Assembly (NCBI GenBank): GCA_002421645.1
Contig: DIST01000010.1
Span: 1 to 40,359, forward strand
Origin: Flavobacterium sp. UBA6203
GTDB lineage: Bacteria > Bacteroidota > Bacteroidia > Flavobacteriales > Flavobacteriaceae
Direction: 5' to 3'
Length of the DNA stretch: 40,359 bases
The translations under genes and the position numbers were made by a program. Positions 1 to 11,475 of the stretch are shown here, one piece after another (position 1 is the stretch's first letter; every line of letters starts with the position of its first letter). The notes under the pieces are model-generated. The model did no database searches. It was not told the origin of the DNA and worked only from the letters and a program-made list of their open reading frames with translations.

Positions 1-13
1 CCCTCCGCCCGTG
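1..13 (+). tRNA. tRNA-Trp, 3' end only (cut by window edge)
   Basis: The first 13 bases look like the end of a tRNA: CCCTC as the 3' half of the T stem, CGCCCGT as the 3' half of the acceptor stem, and G as discriminator. This closely matches the end of E. coli tRNA-Trp (CTCTC, CGCCCCT, G), and G is the usual discriminator for tryptophan. A tRNA-Trp gene directly upstream of secE is the common bacterial order. CCA does not appear to be encoded. The anticodon lies outside the window, so identity rests on the acceptor sequence and position. Confidence 0.7.
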
Positions 14-29
14 CAAATAAAAATTTAAG

Positions 30-224
30 ATGACAAAAGTAGTTAATTACATATCAGAATCATTTCATGAATTGAAAGCTAATGTGACTTGGCCTTTGTG
101 GTCAGAAGTTCAACGTTTGACTATTATTGTAGCAGTTTTTTCAATCATTTTTGCCCTATTAACATGGGGTGTTGATACATTATTTGGTAAAGCAATTGCT
201 GGTTTTTTTAATATATTAAAATAA
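30..224 (+). CDS. secE: Preprotein translocase subunit SecE
   Basis: SecE is the small clamp subunit of the SecYEG channel that moves unfolded proteins across or into the inner membrane. The product has 64 residues, the short single-span form found in most bacteria outside the enterics. The amphipathic N-terminal part contains the family signature around V19-T20-W21-P22, followed by one membrane segment at about residues 29-50. It starts 17 bases after the tRNA end and is followed 9 bases later by nusG, the usual secE-nusG pair. Length and position make the call firm despite the small size. Confidence 0.95.
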   Translation: MTKVVNYISESFHELKANVTWPLWSEVQRLTIIVAVFSIIFALLTWGVDTLFGKAIAGFFNILK

Positions 225-233
225 AACTCACAA

Positions 234-785
234 ATGGCTGATAATAATGTAAATAAATGGTATGTAGTTCGTGCTGTAAGTGGTCAAGAGAATAAGGTTA
301 AGGCCTACATTGAGACTGAAACAGCTAGGCTGGGTATGGCTGATTATGTTTCTCAAGTTTTAGTTCCAACAGAGAAAGTTGTTCAAGTTAGAGATGGAAA
401 GAAAATTGCTAAGGATAAAGTTTATTTTCCTGGTTATGTAATGATTGAAGCTAACTTAACAGGAGAGATTCCTCATATTATTAAGTCAATTCCTGGTGTT
501 ATTGGTTTCTTAGGTGAAACTAAAGGAGGAGATGCTGTCCCTTTAAGACAATCTGAAGTAAATAGAATGTTGGGTAAAGTGGATGAGTTGTCTGTAAAAG
601 TAGATAATGTCGCTATTCCTTATGCTGTTGGTGAAACAGTTAAAGTTGTAGATGGTCCATTTAATGGTTTCAATGGAACTATTGAAAAAGTAAATGAAGA
701 AAAGCGTAAACTTGAAGTAATGGTGAAAATTTTTGGAAGAAAAACACCTTTAGAGTTGAGTTTTATGCAAGTTGAAAAAGTATAA
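234..785 (+). CDS. nusG: Transcription termination/antitermination protein NusG
   Basis: NusG binds the RNA polymerase clamp, modulates pausing and Rho-dependent termination, and can couple transcription to translation. The 183-residue product has the two normal domains: an N-terminal NGN domain beginning with WYVVRAVSGQE (about residues 9-19), with PGYV near residue 63, and a C-terminal KOW domain at about residues 130-183 with GETVKVVDGPF. Length is typical. It lies between secE and rplK in the standard order. The 66-base gap before rplK contains a hairpin that may regulate the ribosomal genes. Confidence 0.97.
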   Translation: MADNNVNKWYVVRAVSGQENKVKAYIETETARLGMADYVSQVLVPTEKVVQVRDGKKIAKDKVYFPGYVMIEANLTGEIPHIIKSIPGVIGFLGETKGGDAVPLRQSEVNRMLGKVDELSVKVDNVAIPYAVGETVKVVDGPFNGFNGTIEKVNEEKRKLEVMVKIFGRKTPLELSFMQVEKV

Positions 786-805
786 TTTTCGTTACATATA
801 TAAAT

Positions 806-835
806 CACATCAATCGCTTCCAATTGATAGATGTG
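806..835 (+). promoter_or_regulatory. Hairpin in rplK leader, possible L1 autoregulatory site
   Basis: CACATC (806-811) can pair with GATGTG (830-835), and an inner AAT/ATT extends the stem after an asymmetric internal loop. It sits 17 bases before the rplK start. In other bacteria ribosomal protein L1 represses the L11-L1 operon by binding a leader structure that mimics its rRNA site. The location and asymmetric loop fit that idea, but I have not matched a specific L1 consensus. An ordinary processing hairpin is an alternative. Confidence 0.35.
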
Positions 836-851
836 CTAAATTTTTTTAAAA

Positions 852-1289
852 ATGGCAAAAGAAGTTAGTAAAGTAGTTAAACTACAAGTTAAGGGAGGTG
901 CTGCGAATCCATCGCCACCGGTTGGACCTGCTTTGGGGGCTGCTGGGGTTAACATCATGGAGTTCTGTAAGCAATTTAATGCTAGAACACAAGATAAACC
1001 TGGCAAAATTTTACCAGTACAAATTACTGTGTATAAAGACAAGTCTTTTGACTTTGTTGTTAAAACGCCACCTGCTGCAATTCAGTTATTAGAAGCAGCA
1101 AAATTAAAGTCTGGTTCAGGGCAACCTAACCGTAAAAAAGTAGCAAACGTTACTTGGGATCAAATTAGAACTATCGCTGAAGACAAAATGGCAGACTTAA
1201 ACGCTTTCGAAATCGAAAAAGCGATGAGTATGATTGCTGGAACAGCTAGATCTATGGGTATAACAGTAACAGGAAATGCTCCTTTTTAA
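852..1289 (+). CDS. rplK: 50S ribosomal protein L11
   Basis: L11 forms the stalk base of the large subunit with 23S rRNA and helps recruit GTPase factors. The 145-residue protein has the normal length. The N-terminal domain carries the hallmark proline-rich segment [20 protein letters not shown] (about residues 16-35), and the C-terminal RNA-binding domain includes the [10 protein letters not shown] segment. It is followed 21 bases later by rplA, as in nearly all bacteria, so the two are probably co-transcribed and co-regulated. Confidence 0.98.
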   Translation: MAKEVSKVVKLQVKGGAANPSPPVGPALGAAGVNIMEFCKQFNARTQDKPGKILPVQITVYKDKSFDFVVKTPPAAIQLLEAAKLKSGSGQPNRKKVANVTWDQIRTIAEDKMADLNAFEIEKAMSMIAGTARSMGITVTGNAPF

Positions 1290-1310
1290 TCTCTAAAAAG
1301 AAATTAGACA

Positions 1311-2000
1311 ATGGCAAAATTGACAAAAAAGCAAAAAGAGGCTGCAGCAAAAATTGAGAAGAACAAACTTTATACTTTAAGAGATGCTTCTGCATTAATT
1401 AAAGAGGTTGCTTCTGCAAAATTTGATGAGTCTGTTGATATCGCAGTGAAATTAGGGGTAGATCCTAGAAAAGCGAATCAAATGGTAAGAGGGGTTGTAA
1501 CATTACCTCACGGAACTGGTAAAGATGTAAGAGTATTAGCATTAGTTACTCCAGATAAAGAAGCTGAAGCTAAAGCTGCTGGTGCAGACCACGTAGGTTT
1601 AGATGACTATTTACAAAAAATCAAAGACGGTTGGACAGATGTTGATGTAATCATCACTATGCCTGCTGTTATGGGTAAATTAGGTCCATTAGGACGTGTT
1701 TTAGGTCCAAGAGGTTTAATGCCAAACCCTAAAACAGGAACTGTAACTATGGATGTTGCTAAAGCGGTGCAAGAAGTGAAAGCTGGTAAAATTGACTTCA
1801 AAGTTGATAAAACTGGTATCGTTCACGCTGGAATAGGTAGAGTATCTTTTGATGCTGAAAAAATCTATGAAAATGCACACGAAATCGTTCAAACATTAAT
1901 CAAATTAAAACCAACTGCAGCTAAAGGTACTTATATTAAGTCTATTCATATATCAAGTACTCAAAGTCCTGCTATTGCTTTAGATCCTAAAGCGGTATAA
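1311..2000 (+). CDS. rplA: 50S ribosomal protein L1
   Basis: L1 forms the mobile stalk beside the E site and in many bacteria represses its own operon. The 229-residue product has the usual length. The conserved segments [20 protein letters not shown] and MPNPKTGTV (roughly residues 120-145) are present, as is the signature [16 protein letters not shown] near residues 166-181. It is preceded by rplK (21-base gap) and followed by rplJ (22-base gap). Confidence 0.98.
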   Translation: MAKLTKKQKEAAAKIEKNKLYTLRDASALIKEVASAKFDESVDIAVKLGVDPRKANQMVRGVVTLPHGTGKDVRVLALVTPDKEAEAKAAGADHVGLDDYLQKIKDGWTDVDVIITMPAVMGKLGPLGRVLGPRGLMPNPKTGTVTMDVAKAVQEVKAGKIDFKVDKTGIVHAGIGRVSFDAEKIYENAHEIVQTLIKLKPTAAKGTYIKSIHISSTQSPAIALDPKAV

Positions 2001-2022
2001 TTGGTAGTTAAAAATTTTTAGT

Positions 2023-2520
2023 ATGACTAGAGAAGAAAAATCAATCGCTATTGAAGATTTAACTGCACAGTTAGCGGATGTAAATGTTGTTTATTTAGCA
2101 GACATTTCAGGACTAGATGCAGATACTACTTCAAACTTAAGAAGAGCTTGTTTTAAAGCTGGTATTAAATTAGAAGTTGTTAAGAACACATTGTTAGAAA
2201 AAGCAATGGAAGCTTCTGATAACGACTATGGTGATTTAGCATCAGTTCTTAAAGGAAACACTTCAATGTTTATTGCTGATACCGCTAATGGACCAGCAAA
2301 AATTATTAAAGAATTCCGTAAGAAAGGTGAAAAACCAATCTTTAAAGGAGCTTACATTAACCAAGAAATTTTCATCGGTGACAATTTATTAGATAGCTTA
2401 GTAGCTATTAAATCTAAAGAAGAAGTTATCGCAGAAATTATTGGATTATTACAATCACCTGCTCAAAGAGTTATTGCAGCTCTTCAAAATCAACCTAACA
2501 AGGAAGAAGGAGCAGAATAA
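2023..2520 (+). CDS. rplJ: 50S ribosomal protein L10
   Basis: L10 anchors the L7/L12 stalk dimers to 23S rRNA. The 165-residue protein has the N-terminal RNA-binding domain typical of the family (YLADISGLDADT near residues 24-35, VVKNTLLEKAM near 53-63) and a helical C-terminal tail that holds L7/L12. The gap to rplA is only 22 bases, too small for the long L10 leader known in E. coli, so any L10-L12 control structure would have to overlap the rplA end. Confidence 0.97.
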   Translation: MTREEKSIAIEDLTAQLADVNVVYLADISGLDADTTSNLRRACFKAGIKLEVVKNTLLEKAMEASDNDYGDLASVLKGNTSMFIADTANGPAKIIKEFRKKGEKPIFKGAYINQEIFIGDNLLDSLVAIKSKEEVIAEIIGLLQSPAQRVIAALQNQPNKEEGAE

Positions 2521-2575
2521 TTCGTACGCACTTAATAAATTATATTTTTACAAAACATTTTAAAAGATAGAAAAA

Positions 2576-2947
2576 ATGGCAGATTTGAAACAATTCGCAG
2601 AACAATTAGTTAACTTAACAGTTAAAGAAGTTAACGAATTAGCAACAATATTAAAAGATGAGTATGGTATCGAGCCTGCTGCTGCAGCTGTAGTAGTTGC
2701 TGCAGGTGGAGGAGATGCTGGTGCTGCTGCTGAGCAAACAGAATTTACAGTTGTATTAAAAGACGCTGGTGCTTCTAAATTAGGAGTTGTTAAAGCGGTT
2801 AAAGAATTAACTGGTTTAGGTCTTAAAGAAGCTAAAGATTTAGTTGATGCTGCTCCAACAAACGTTAAAGAAGGAGTTTCTAAAGATGAGGCTGAAGGTC
2901 TTAAGAAAGCTTTAGAAGAAGCAGGAGCTGTAGTTGAGTTAAAATAA
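2576..2947 (+). CDS. rplL: 50S ribosomal protein L7/L12
   Basis: L7/L12 is the multicopy acidic stalk protein that recruits and stimulates translation factors. The product is 123 residues: an N-terminal dimerisation helix pair, an Ala/Gly-rich hinge at about residues 38-53, and the C-terminal factor-binding domain with [20 protein letters not shown] (about residues 66-85). A strong hairpin starts 22 bases after the stop and probably reduces transcription into rpoB relative to rplL, matching the high stalk stoichiometry. Confidence 0.98.
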   Translation: MADLKQFAEQLVNLTVKEVNELATILKDEYGIEPAAAAVVVAAGGGDAGAAAEQTEFTVVLKDAGASKLGVVKAVKELTGLGLKEAKDLVDAAPTNVKEGVSKDEAEGLKKALEEAGAVVELK

Positions 2948-2968
2948 TTTATACTCATAAATAAGCTA

Positions 2969-3010
2969 GGTTTAGGTCTTGAGAGTGTTCTCAAAGACCT
3001 AAACCATTTT
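2969..3010 (+). terminator. Hairpin terminator/attenuator between rplL and rpoB
   Basis: The arm at 2969-2984 (GGTTTAGGTCTTGAGA) pairs with 2989-3005 across a GTGT loop, with one bulged base: about 16 base pairs. It is followed by only ATTTT rather than a long T run. A partial terminator at this place is known in E. coli, where some polymerases read on into rpoBC. The weak T tract fits leaky termination, but this is inferred from sequence. Confidence 0.75.
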
Positions 3011-3047
3011 GCGTATATTAAATAAATGTATTTTTTATACGTTTTAA

Positions 3048-3116
3048 AGTAACCAATAACGAAGAAAAAAAATAAACAAACTTTCCTGGTTTATTTTTAA
3101 AGATGTATCGGTTACT
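3048..3116 (+). promoter_or_regulatory. Nested stem structure in the rpoB leader
   Basis: The 180-base gap between the rplL hairpin and rpoB holds two nested inverted repeats. The inner one pairs AAAAATAAAC (3068-3077) with GTTTATTTTT (3089-3098), 10 perfect pairs around an 11-base loop. The outer one pairs AGTAACC (3048-3054) with GGTTACT (3110-3116). Nesting two independent perfect repeats suggests a folded leader RNA. Possible roles are an RNase processing site or translational control of rpoB. I did not identify a confident promoter here. Confidence 0.4.
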
Positions 3117-3191
3117 AAATAAAAGGAAGTATTAAAAATCAGTGTTTTTACACAAAAAATTACTTTTTTTAAATCAAAATTTTGTCCATTG

Positions 3192-6100
3192 ATGATAACA
3201 AATCAGACTGAAAGATTAAATTTTGCTTCGACAAAAAACATTCCACAATATCCAGATTTTCTAGATATTCAAGTGAAATCGTTTAAAGATTTCTTCCAAT
3301 TAGAAACGAAATCTGACGAAAGAGGCAACGAAGGGCTGTATAATACCTTCATGGAAAATTTTCCAATTACTGATACGAGAAACCAATTCGTATTAGAGTT
3401 TCTAGATTATTTTATTGATCCACCTAGATATACTATTGAAGAGTGTATTGATAGAGGTTTAACATATAGTGTGCCTCTTAAAGCTAGATTAAAATTATAT
3501 TGTACTGACCCTGAACACGAGGATTTTGAAACAATCGTTCAAGATGTGTATTTAGGAACAATACCATATATGACACCTAGCGGTACATTCGTTATCAATG
3601 GTGCTGAGCGTGTAGTTGTATCACAGTTACACAGATCTCCAGGTGTATTCTTTGGACAGTCTTTCCATGCAAATGGAACTAAATTATATTCTGCCAGAAT
3701 TATTCCTTTTAAAGGTTCTTGGATTGAATTCGCTACTGATATCAACAACGTAATGTATGCGTATATCGATAGAAAGAAAAAATTACCTGTAACTACTTTA
3801 TTTAGAGCTATCGGATTTGAAAGAGATAAGGATATCTTAGAAATTTTCGACTTAGCAGAAGAAATTAAAGTATCTAAAACAGGTATCAAGAAATATGCAG
3901 GAAGAAGACTTGCTGCACGTGTATTAAATACTTGGCATGAAGACTTCGTTGATGAAGATACTGGTGAAGTAGTTTCTATTGAGCGTAACGAAATTATCTT
4001 AGATCGTGATACAATTCTTGATAAAGATAATATCGAAGAAATAATTGAAGCAGACGTAAAAACTATCCTTTTGCATAAAGAGGACAATAATGCGGCTGAT
4101 TATACAATTATTCATAATACGTTACAAAAAGACCCAACAAACTCTGAAAAAGAGGCTGTTGAACACATTTACAGACAATTACGTAACGCGGAACCGCCTG
4201 ATGAGGAAACGGCTCGTGGTATTATAGATAAATTATTCTTCTCTGACCAACGTTATAATTTAGGTGAAGTAGGTCGTTACAGAATGAACAAAAAGTTAAA
4301 TCTTGATATTCCTATGGAAAAACAAGTTTTAACGAAAGAAGATATTATTACAATCGTTAAATATTTGATCGAATTGATCAACTCTAAAGCAGAGATTGAT
4401 GATATTGATCACTTATCAAACCGTCGTGTAAGAACAGTTGGTGAGCAATTATCAGCTCAGTTCGGAGTAGGTTTAGCTCGTATGGCTAGAACTATCCGTG
4501 AGAGAATGAACGTTCGTGATAACGAGGTGTTTACACCTATCGATTTGATCAATGCTAAAACATTATCATCGGTAATTAACTCATTCTTTGGAACTAACCA
4601 GTTATCTCAGTTTATGGATCAAACGAATCCATTAGCAGAGATTACTCACAAGCGTCGTTTATCTGCCCTTGGACCTGGAGGTTTATCTAGAGAAAGAGCT
4701 GGTTTCGAGGTTCGTGACGTTCACTACACGCACTACGGAAGACTTTGTCCTATTGAAACTCCAGAGGGACCAAACATTGGTTTGATTTCATCTTTAGGGG
4801 TTTATGCAAAAGTTAACGGAATGGGATTCATCGAAACTCCTTACCGTAAAGTTGTAAACGGACAAGTTGATTTAGTTTCTGAACCTATTTACTTAAGTGC
4901 AGAAGAAGAAGAAGGTAAAATGATTGCGCAAGCAAACATTGAAATGGATGCTAACGGAAAAATTACGGCTGATAAAGTTATTGCTCGTGAGGAAGGTGAC
5001 TTCCCAGTAGTAGAACCAACAGTTGTTCATTATACAGACGTTGCTCCAAATCAGATTGCTTCGATTTCAGCTTCATTGATTCCTTTCTTAGAGCATGATG
5101 ATGCGAACCGTGCGTTGATGGGATCTAACATGATGCGTCAGGCCGTTCCATTATTACGTCCTGAAGCTCCAATCGTAGGTACTGGTTTAGAAAGACAAGT
5201 TGCTTCTGATTCAAGAGTATTAATCAACGCTGAAGGTAGCGGAACTGTAGAATATGTTGATGCTAACATGATTACCATCAAATATGACAGAACTGAAGAA
5301 GAGCGTATGGTAAGCTTTGATACAGATGAGAAAACCTATCAGTTAATCAAATATAGAAAAACCAACCAAAGTACTTGTATCAACTTAAAACCTATCGTTA
5401 GAAAAGGGGATAGAGTTGTAAAAGGTCAAGTATTGTGTGAAGGTTATGCTACTCAAAACGGAGAATTAGCAATCGGTAGAAACTTAAAAGTGGCGTTTAT
5501 GCCATGGAAAGGGTACAACTTCGAGGATGCAATCGTAATTTCTGAAAAAGTAGTTCGTGATGATATTTTTACATCATTACATATTGATGATTATACATTA
5601 GAAGTTCGTGATACTAAATTAGGTAACGAAGAATTAACTAATGATATTCCTAACGTTTCTGAAGAAGCTACTAAAGATTTAGATGAAAACGGTATGATTA
5701 GAATTGGTGCAGAGGTAAAACCTGGCGATATTCTAATCGGAAAAATTACACCAAAAGGAGAATCAGATCCTACTCCAGAAGAGAAACTTTTAAGAGCTAT
5801 CTTTGGTGATAAAGCAGGTGATGTAAAAGATGCTTCATTAAAAGCGTCTCCATCTTTACACGGTGTGGTTTTAGATAAAAAATTATTTGCGAAAGCAGTA
5901 AAAGATAAGAGAAAACGTTCTAAAGATAAAGAAGACGTTGATAAATTAGAAACTGAATTTGAAGTTAAGTACAACGACTTAAAAGACAAGTTAATTGAAA
6001 AATTATTTGTTATCATCGATGGTAAGACTTCTCAAGGTGTAATGAACGATTTAGGTGAAGAAGTATTACCAAAAGGTAAAAAATTCACTAAAAAGATGTT

Positions 6101-7004
6101 ACAAGGAGTAGAAGATTTTGCTCACTTAACTAAAGGACAGTGGACAACAGATGAGCATACTAATGCAATGGTGAACGACTTAATTCACAACTACAAAATC
6201 AAATTAAACGATTTACAAGGTTGGTTAAGAAGAGAGAAATTTACTATTACCGTTGGGGATGAATTACCTTCTGGAATTTTAAAACTTGCTAAAGTTTACA
6301 TCGCTAAGAAACGTAAATTAAAAGTAGGGGATAAAATGGCAGGACGTCACGGTAACAAAGGTATTGTTGCTAAAATCGTTCGTCATGAAGATATGCCATT
6401 CTTAGAAGACGGAACACCAGTAGATATCGTATTGAATCCACTAGGGGTACCATCTCGTATGAACATCGGTCAGATTTATGAAACGGTATTAGGATGGGCA
6501 GGTCAAAAATTAGGTAAGAAGTTCGCTACTCCAATTTTTGATGGTGCTACTTTAGATCAGATTAATGAATTAACAGATGAAGCTGGAATTCCAAGATTCG
6601 GTCATACATACTTGTATGATGGAGGAACTGGAGAGCGTTTCCACCAACGTGCAACTGTGGGTGTAATTTACATGTTGAAATTAGGACACATGGTAGATGA
6701 TAAAATGCATGCACGTTCTATTGGTCCATACTCGTTAATTACGCAACAACCATTAGGAGGTAAAGCTCAATTCGGAGGTCAGCGTTTTGGAGAGATGGAG
6801 GTTTGGGCTCTTGAAGCATATGGTGCATCAAGTACGCTAAGAGAAATCTTAACTGTTAAATCGGATGACGTAATTGGTAGAGCTAAAACTTACGAAGCTA
6901 TCGTAAAAGGTGAAACTATGCCAGAACCAGGATTACCTGAATCGTTCAATGTATTAATGCATGAATTAAAAGGTCTTGGATTAGACATCAGATTAGAAGA
7001 ATAA
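3192..7004 (+). CDS. rpoB: DNA-directed RNA polymerase subunit beta
   Basis: This is the beta subunit of RNA polymerase, forming half of the active cleft and binding rifampicin. I place the start at ATG 3192 ([11 protein letters not shown], 1270 residues), not at the in-frame TTG three bases earlier, because flavobacterial RpoB begins at MITNQ. Conserved blocks include [19 protein letters not shown] (near residue 135), the rifampicin region at about residues 465-505 ([20 protein letters not shown]) and [11 protein letters not shown] near residue 1047. The equivalents of E. coli D516, H526, R529 and S531 are all wild type, so no classical resistance mutation is seen. rpoC follows after 67 bases. 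Confidence 0.98.
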   Translation: MITNQTERLNFASTKNIPQYPDFLDIQVKSFKDFFQLETKSDERGNEGLYNTFMENFPITDTRNQFVLEFLDYFIDPPRYTIEECIDRGLTYSVPLKARLKLYCTDPEHEDFETIVQDVYLGTIPYMTPSGTFVINGAERVVVSQLHRSPGVFFGQSFHANGTKLYSARIIPFKGSWIEFATDINNVMYAYIDRKKKLPVTTLFRAIGFERDKDILEIFDLAEEIKVSKTGIKKYAGRRLAARVLNTWHEDFVDEDTGEVVSIERNEIILDRDTILDKDNIEEIIEADVKTILLHKEDNNAADYTIIHNTLQKDPTNSEKEAVEHIYRQLRNAEPPDEETARGIIDKLFFSDQRYNLGEVGRYRMNKKLNLDIPMEKQVLTKEDIITIVKYLIELINSKAEIDDIDHLSNRRVRTVGEQLSAQFGVGLARMARTIRERMNVRDNEVFTPIDLINAKTLSSVINSFFGTNQLSQFMDQTNPLAEITHKRRLSALGPGGLSRERAGFEVRDVHYTHYGRLCPIETPEGPNIGLISSLGVYAKVNGMGFIETPYRKVVNGQVDLVSEPIYLSAEEEEGKMIAQANIEMDANGKITADKVIAREEGDFPVVEPTVVHYTDVAPNQIASISASLIPFLEHDDANRALMGSNMMRQAVPLLRPEAPIVGTGLERQVASDSRVLINAEGSGTVEYVDANMITIKYDRTEEERMVSFDTDEKTYQLIKYRKTNQSTCINLKPIVRKGDRVVKGQVLCEGYATQNGELAIGRNLKVAFMPWKGYNFEDAIVISEKVVRDDIFTSLHIDDYTLEVRDTKLGNEELTNDIPNVSEEATKDLDENGMIRIGAEVKPGDILIGKITPKGESDPTPEEKLLRAIFGDKAGDVKDASLKASPSLHGVVLDKKLFAKAVKDKRKRSKDKEDVDKLETEFEVKYNDLKDKLIEKLFVIIDGKTSQGVMNDLGEEVLPKGKKFTKKMLQGVEDFAHLTKGQWTTDEHTNAMVNDLIHNYKIKLNDLQGWLRREKFTITVGDELPSGILKLAKVYIAKKRKLKVGDKMAGRHGNKGIVAKIVRHEDMPFLEDGTPVDIVLNPLGVPSRMNIGQIYETVLGWAGQKLGKKFATPIFDGATLDQINELTDEAGIPRFGHTYLYDGGTGERFHQRATVGVIYMLKLGHMVDDKMHARSIGPYSLITQQPLGGKAQFGGQRFGEMEVWALEAYGASSTLREILTVKSDDVIGRAKTYEAIVKGETMPEPGLPESFNVLMHELKGLGLDIRLEE

Positions 7005-7012
7005 ATTTATCC

Positions 7013-7034
7013 GGGAGTAACCTTGGTTGCTCCC
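7013..7034 (+). other. Short hairpin between rpoB and rpoC
   Basis: GGGAGTAACC (7013-7022) pairs with GGTTGCTCCC (7025-7034), with one G-T wobble, and is followed by TTT. It lies in the 67-base gap between rpoB and rpoC. It is too short in T residues to be a strong terminator and may be a processing or stabilising hairpin within the rpoBC message. Confidence 0.5.
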
Positions 7035-7071
7035 TTTACAACGCTTTTCATAAATCGAAAGTATTCATATC

Positions 7072-10000
7072 ATGACAAGATTAAAAGATAAAAATACCAT
7101 CAAAAGATTTGATAAAATCACGATAGGATTAGCTTCTCCAGAGTCTATTTTGGCAGAATCTAGAGGTGAGGTTTTAAAACCTGAAACAATCAACTATCGT
7201 ACCCACAAACCAGAAAGAGATGGTCTTTTCTGTGAGCGAATTTTCGGTCCAGTTAAAGATTACGAGTGTGCTTGTGGTAAGTATAAAAGAATCCGCTACA
7301 AAGGAATCGTTTGTGACCGATGTGGTGTTGAAGTAACGGAGAAAAAAGTTCGTAGAGATAGAGTTGGACACATCAACCTTGTTGTGCCAATCGCTCACAT
7401 TTGGTATTTCCGTTCATTGCCAAACAAAATCGGATATATTTTAGGATTACCATCTAAGAAATTAGATATGATTATTTACTACGAAAGATACGTAGTAATT
7501 CAAGCTGGTATTGCTAAAAATGCTGATGGCGAATCTTTACAAAAATTAGATTTCCTTACAGAAGAAGAGTATTTAAATATTTTAGATACACTTCCAATGG
7601 AAAATCAATATTTAGATGATAATGATCCTAATAAATTCATCGCTAAAATGGGTGCTGAATGTATTATGGATTTATTAGCTCGTACTAATTTAGATGAATT
7701 ATCATATGAATTACGTCACGCTGCTAATAACGAAACATCTAAACAACGTAAGACAGAAGCCTTAAAACGTTTAAATGTTGTAGAATCATTCCGTGAGTCT
7801 AACTTAAACAGAGAAAACCGTCCAGAATGGATGATTTTAAAAGTAATTCCTGTTATTCCGCCTGAATTACGTCCGTTAGTACCACTTGATGGAGGTCGTT
7901 TCGCAACTTCAGATTTAAATGATTTATACAGAAGAGTAATCATCCGTAACAACCGTTTAAAAAGATTAATGGAAATCAAAGCTCCTGAAGTAATCTTAAG
8001 AAACGAAAAACGTATGTTACAAGAATCTGTAGATTCATTATTTGATAACACACGTAAAGCTTCTGCTGTTAAAACAGAATCAAACAGACCATTAAAATCA
8101 TTATCAGATTCATTAAAAGGTAAACAAGGACGTTTCCGTCAAAACTTATTAGGTAAACGTGTGGATTATTCTGCTCGTTCGGTAATTGTCGTTGGTCCAG
8201 AAATGAAAATGTATGAGTGTGGTTTGCCAAAAGATATGGCGGCTGAACTTTACAAACCATTCGTTATTCGTAAGTTAATCGAAAGAGGAATTGTAAAAAC
8301 AGTTAAGTCGGCTAAGAAAATTATCGACAAAAAAGAGCCTGTAGTATGGGATATCCTTGAAAATGTAATCAAAGGTCACCCAGTATTACTTAACCGTGCT
8401 CCTACGTTACACCGTTTAGGTATTCAAGCATTCCAACCTAAATTAATTGAAGGAAAAGCGATTCAGTTACACCCATTGACTTGTACGGCGTTTAATGCCG
8501 ATTTCGATGGTGACCAGATGGCGGTTCACTTACCATTAGGGCCAGAAGCTATTTTAGAGGCGCAATTATTAATGTTAGCTTCTCACAATATCTTAAACCC
8601 TGCAAATGGTGCGCCTATTACGGTTCCTTCTCAAGACATGGTACTTGGTTTATATTATATGACCAAAGAACGTTTGTCTACTCCAGAAATGAAAATTTTA
8701 GGAGAAGGTTTAACTTTCTATTCTGCGGAAGAAGTAAATATTGCTTTAAACGAAGGAAGATTAGAGTTGAATGCTAGAGTGAAAATTAGAACGAAAGACT
8801 TTAATGAAGAAGGTGAATTAGTAACAAAAATTATTCAAACAACTGCAGGTAGAGTATTATTTAATGAAGTAGTACCTGAAGCAGCTGGATATATTAATGA
8901 GGTATTAACTAAGAAATCATTACGTGATATTATTGGTAAAATCTTAGCGGTTACTGACGTTCCTACAACTGCAGCTTTCTTGGATAACATGAAAGATATG
9001 GGGTACAAGTTCGCATTCCGTGGAGGTTTATCATTCTCATTAGGTGATATTAGAATTCCAGAACAAAAAGGAAAATTAATCGCTGATGCTCGTGAGCAAG
9101 TAGAAGGAATTTCGATGAACTATAGCATGGGTCTTATTACCAATAACGAGCGTTATAATCAAGTTATTGATATCTGGACTTCAGCTAATGCGCAATTGAC
9201 AGAGTTAGCAATGAAAAATATCCGTGAAGACCAACAAGGTTTCAACTCGGTATATATGATGCTTGATTCTGGAGCGAGGGGTTCTAAAGAGCAGATTCGT
9301 CAGTTAACTGGTATGCGTGGTTTGATGGCTAAGCCTAAAAAATCAACTGCTGGTGGTGGTGAAATTATCGAAAACCCGATTTTATCGAACTTTAAAGAAG
9401 GTCTTTCTATCCTTGAGTACTTTATTTCTACTCACGGTGCTCGTAAAGGTCTTGCGGATACCGCTCTTAAAACAGCCGATGCGGGTTACTTAACACGTCG
9501 TTTACATGACGTATCTCAAGATGTTATCGTAAACTCTGTAGATTGTGGTACATTAAGAGGTATTGAAGTTTCTGCTTTAAAGAAAAACGAGGAAATCGTT
9601 GAAACTTTAGGTGAAAGAATCTTAGGACGTGTAGCTTTACAAAATGTAATTAACCCATTAGATAATGAAATTTTAGTTCATGCTGGTGAGGAAATTACAG
9701 AAGCTATTGTTAAGAAAATAGAAGCTTCTCCAGTAGAGAGAGTAGAGGTTCGTTCGCCATTAACATGTGAGGCAACAAAAGGAATTTGTGCTAAATGTTA
9801 TGGTAGAAACTTGGCAACAGGTAAAATGACACAGAAAGGCGAAGCAGTTGGAGTTATTGCAGCGCAATCAATTGGTGAGCCTGGTACACAGTTAACACTT
9901 CGTACGTTCCACGTTGGAGGGGTTGCTGGAGGTATTTCTGAAGAGTCTAGTATTGTAACTCGTTTTGCAGGTAGATTAGAAATTGAAGATTTAAAAACAG

Positions 10001-11370
10001 TTAAAGGTGAAGATGCTGAAGGAAATGCTGTTGATATCGTGATTTCTCGTTCTACTGAGTTAAAATTAGTTGAGCCAAAAACAGGTATTGTATTAAATAC
10101 ACACTATATTCCTTACGGATCAAGTATTTTTGTAAATGATGGAGATATTGTTGAAAAAGGTACTACAATCTGTAAATGGGATCCATATAACGGGGTAATT
10201 ATTTCTGAATTTACTGGTAAAGTAGGTTACGAAGATTTAGAACAAGGACAATCGTTCATTGTTGAAATTGACGAGCAAACTGGTTTCCAAGAGAAAGTAA
10301 TTTCTGAAGGTAGAAATAAGAAATTAATTCCTACGTTACACATCTATGGTAAAGATGGCGAGTTAATTCGTTCATACAACTTACCAGTAGGAGCTCACCT
10401 TATGGTTAACGATGGAGAAAAAATTAAAGCAGGTAAGATTTTAGTTAAAATTCCACGTCGTTCTTCTAAAGCAGGTGATATTACAGGAGGTTTACCAAGA
10501 ATTACAGAGTTATTAGAAGCTCGTAATCCTTCAAACCCAGCAGTAGTTTCTGAAATTGATGGTGTTGTAACATTTGGAAAAATCAAGAGAGGTAACCGAG
10601 AAATCGCTATCGAGTCTAAATTTGGTGAAGTGAAGAAATACTTAGTAAAACTTTCAAACCAAATCTTAGTTCAAGAAAACGACTTCGTAAAAGCGGGAAC
10701 TCCACTTTCTGATGGTGCAATTACTCCAGAGGATATCTTAAGAATTCAAGGACCATCTGCTGTTCAACAGTACTTGGTAAATGAAATTCAAGAGGTATAC
10801 CGTTTACAAGGGGTAAAAATCAACGATAAACACTTTGAGGTGGTTATCCGTCAGATGATGCGTAAAGTAAGAATTGTAGATCCAGGAGATACTTTATTCT
10901 TAGAAGATCAATTGGCTCATACAAGTGATTTCATCGTTGAAAACGATAAGTTATACGGAATGAAAGTAGTGGAAGATGCAGGTGATTCTGAGAATTTAAA
11001 ACCAGGTCAAATTGTTTCTCCACGTCAATTAAGAGATGAAAATTCGTTATTAAAACGTAATGATAAGAACTTAGTTGTGGCTCGTGATGTTATTACAGCA
11101 ACGGCTACTCCAGTACTACAAGGTATTACAAGAGCATCGTTACAAACGAAATCATTCATTTCTGCGGCATCGTTCCAGGAAACAACAAAAGTATTAAACG
11201 AAGCTGCGGTAGCAGGTAAAGTAGATACTTTAGAAGGATTGAAAGAAAATGTTATTGTAGGGCACAGAATTCCAGCTGGTACTGGTATGAGAGATTACGA
11301 TAATATTATTGTAGGTTCTAAAGAAGAATACAATGAGTTAATGGCTGCTAAAGAAGAGTTTAACTACTAA
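7072..11370 (+). CDS. rpoC: DNA-directed RNA polymerase subunit beta'
   Basis: This is the beta' subunit, which carries the catalytic magnesium site. The 1432-residue length is normal for Bacteroidetes. The N-terminal zinc site uses C66, C68, C81 and C84. The catalytic motif NADFDGD occupies residues 475-481, with D477, D479 and D481 holding Mg2+. A second zinc site is formed by the cysteine in DCGTLRG (near residue 825) and the [13 protein letters not shown] segment (near 899-911). The lineage-specific central and C-terminal sandwich-hybrid motifs are present. A strong terminator follows 21 bases after the stop and closes the rplK-rpoC cluster. Confidence 0.98.
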   Translation: MTRLKDKNTIKRFDKITIGLASPESILAESRGEVLKPETINYRTHKPERDGLFCERIFGPVKDYECACGKYKRIRYKGIVCDRCGVEVTEKKVRRDRVGHINLVVPIAHIWYFRSLPNKIGYILGLPSKKLDMIIYYERYVVIQAGIAKNADGESLQKLDFLTEEEYLNILDTLPMENQYLDDNDPNKFIAKMGAECIMDLLARTNLDELSYELRHAANNETSKQRKTEALKRLNVVESFRESNLNRENRPEWMILKVIPVIPPELRPLVPLDGGRFATSDLNDLYRRVIIRNNRLKRLMEIKAPEVILRNEKRMLQESVDSLFDNTRKASAVKTESNRPLKSLSDSLKGKQGRFRQNLLGKRVDYSARSVIVVGPEMKMYECGLPKDMAAELYKPFVIRKLIERGIVKTVKSAKKIIDKKEPVVWDILENVIKGHPVLLNRAPTLHRLGIQAFQPKLIEGKAIQLHPLTCTAFNADFDGDQMAVHLPLGPEAILEAQLLMLASHNILNPANGAPITVPSQDMVLGLYYMTKERLSTPEMKILGEGLTFYSAEEVNIALNEGRLELNARVKIRTKDFNEEGELVTKIIQTTAGRVLFNEVVPEAAGYINEVLTKKSLRDIIGKILAVTDVPTTAAFLDNMKDMGYKFAFRGGLSFSLGDIRIPEQKGKLIADAREQVEGISMNYSMGLITNNERYNQVIDIWTSANAQLTELAMKNIREDQQGFNSVYMMLDSGARGSKEQIRQLTGMRGLMAKPKKSTAGGGEIIENPILSNFKEGLSILEYFISTHGARKGLADTALKTADAGYLTRRLHDVSQDVIVNSVDCGTLRGIEVSALKKNEEIVETLGERILGRVALQNVINPLDNEILVHAGEEITEAIVKKIEASPVERVEVRSPLTCEATKGICAKCYGRNLATGKMTQKGEAVGVIAAQSIGEPGTQLTLRTFHVGGVAGGISEESSIVTRFAGRLEIEDLKTVKGEDAEGNAVDIVISRSTELKLVEPKTGIVLNTHYIPYGSSIFVNDGDIVEKGTTICKWDPYNGVIISEFTGKVGYEDLEQGQSFIVEIDEQTGFQEKVISEGRNKKLIPTLHIYGKDGELIRSYNLPVGAHLMVNDGEKIKAGKILVKIPRRSSKAGDITGGLPRITELLEARNPSNPAVVSEIDGVVTFGKIKRGNREIAIESKFGEVKKYLVKLSNQILVQENDFVKAGTPLSDGAITPEDILRIQGPSAVQQYLVNEIQEVYRLQGVKINDKHFEVVIRQMMRKVRIVDPGDTLFLEDQLAHTSDFIVENDKLYGMKVVEDAGDSENLKPGQIVSPRQLRDENSLLKRNDKNLVVARDVITATATPVLQGITRASLQTKSFISAASFQETTKVLNEAAVAGKVDTLEGLKENVIVGHRIPAGTGMRDYDNIIVGSKEEYNELMAAKEEFNY

Positions 11371-11391
11371 TTAGCTTCATTATTCCAATAT

Positions 11392-11426
11392 AAAGCCTAA
11401 CAGATTTTCTGTTAGGCTTTTTTTTT
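11392..11426 (+). terminator. Rho-independent terminator after rpoC
   Basis: AAAGCCTAACAGA (11392-11404) pairs perfectly with TCTGTTAGGCTTT (11408-11420) around a TTT loop, and the T run continues to 11426. This is a strong intrinsic terminator that ends the rpoBC transcript. Confidence 0.93.
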
Positions 11427-11475
11427 ACCCAAATTATACTTATTCTTGTATAACAAAATATCAATATTAAATATC

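Noticed and set aside
2001..2022. L10 leader regulatory element before rplJ
   Set aside because: Only 22 bases separate rplA from rplJ, and no suitable structure was seen there.
2560..2994. Minus-strand open frame over rplL
   Set aside because: Shadow of the L7/L12 gene; its composition follows the Ala/Gly hinge codons and it has no family resemblance.
4585..4705. Possible rifampicin resistance changes in rpoB
   Set aside because: Key positions (equivalents of D516, H526, R529, S531) are wild type; the Thr at the N518 position is ordinary lineage variation.
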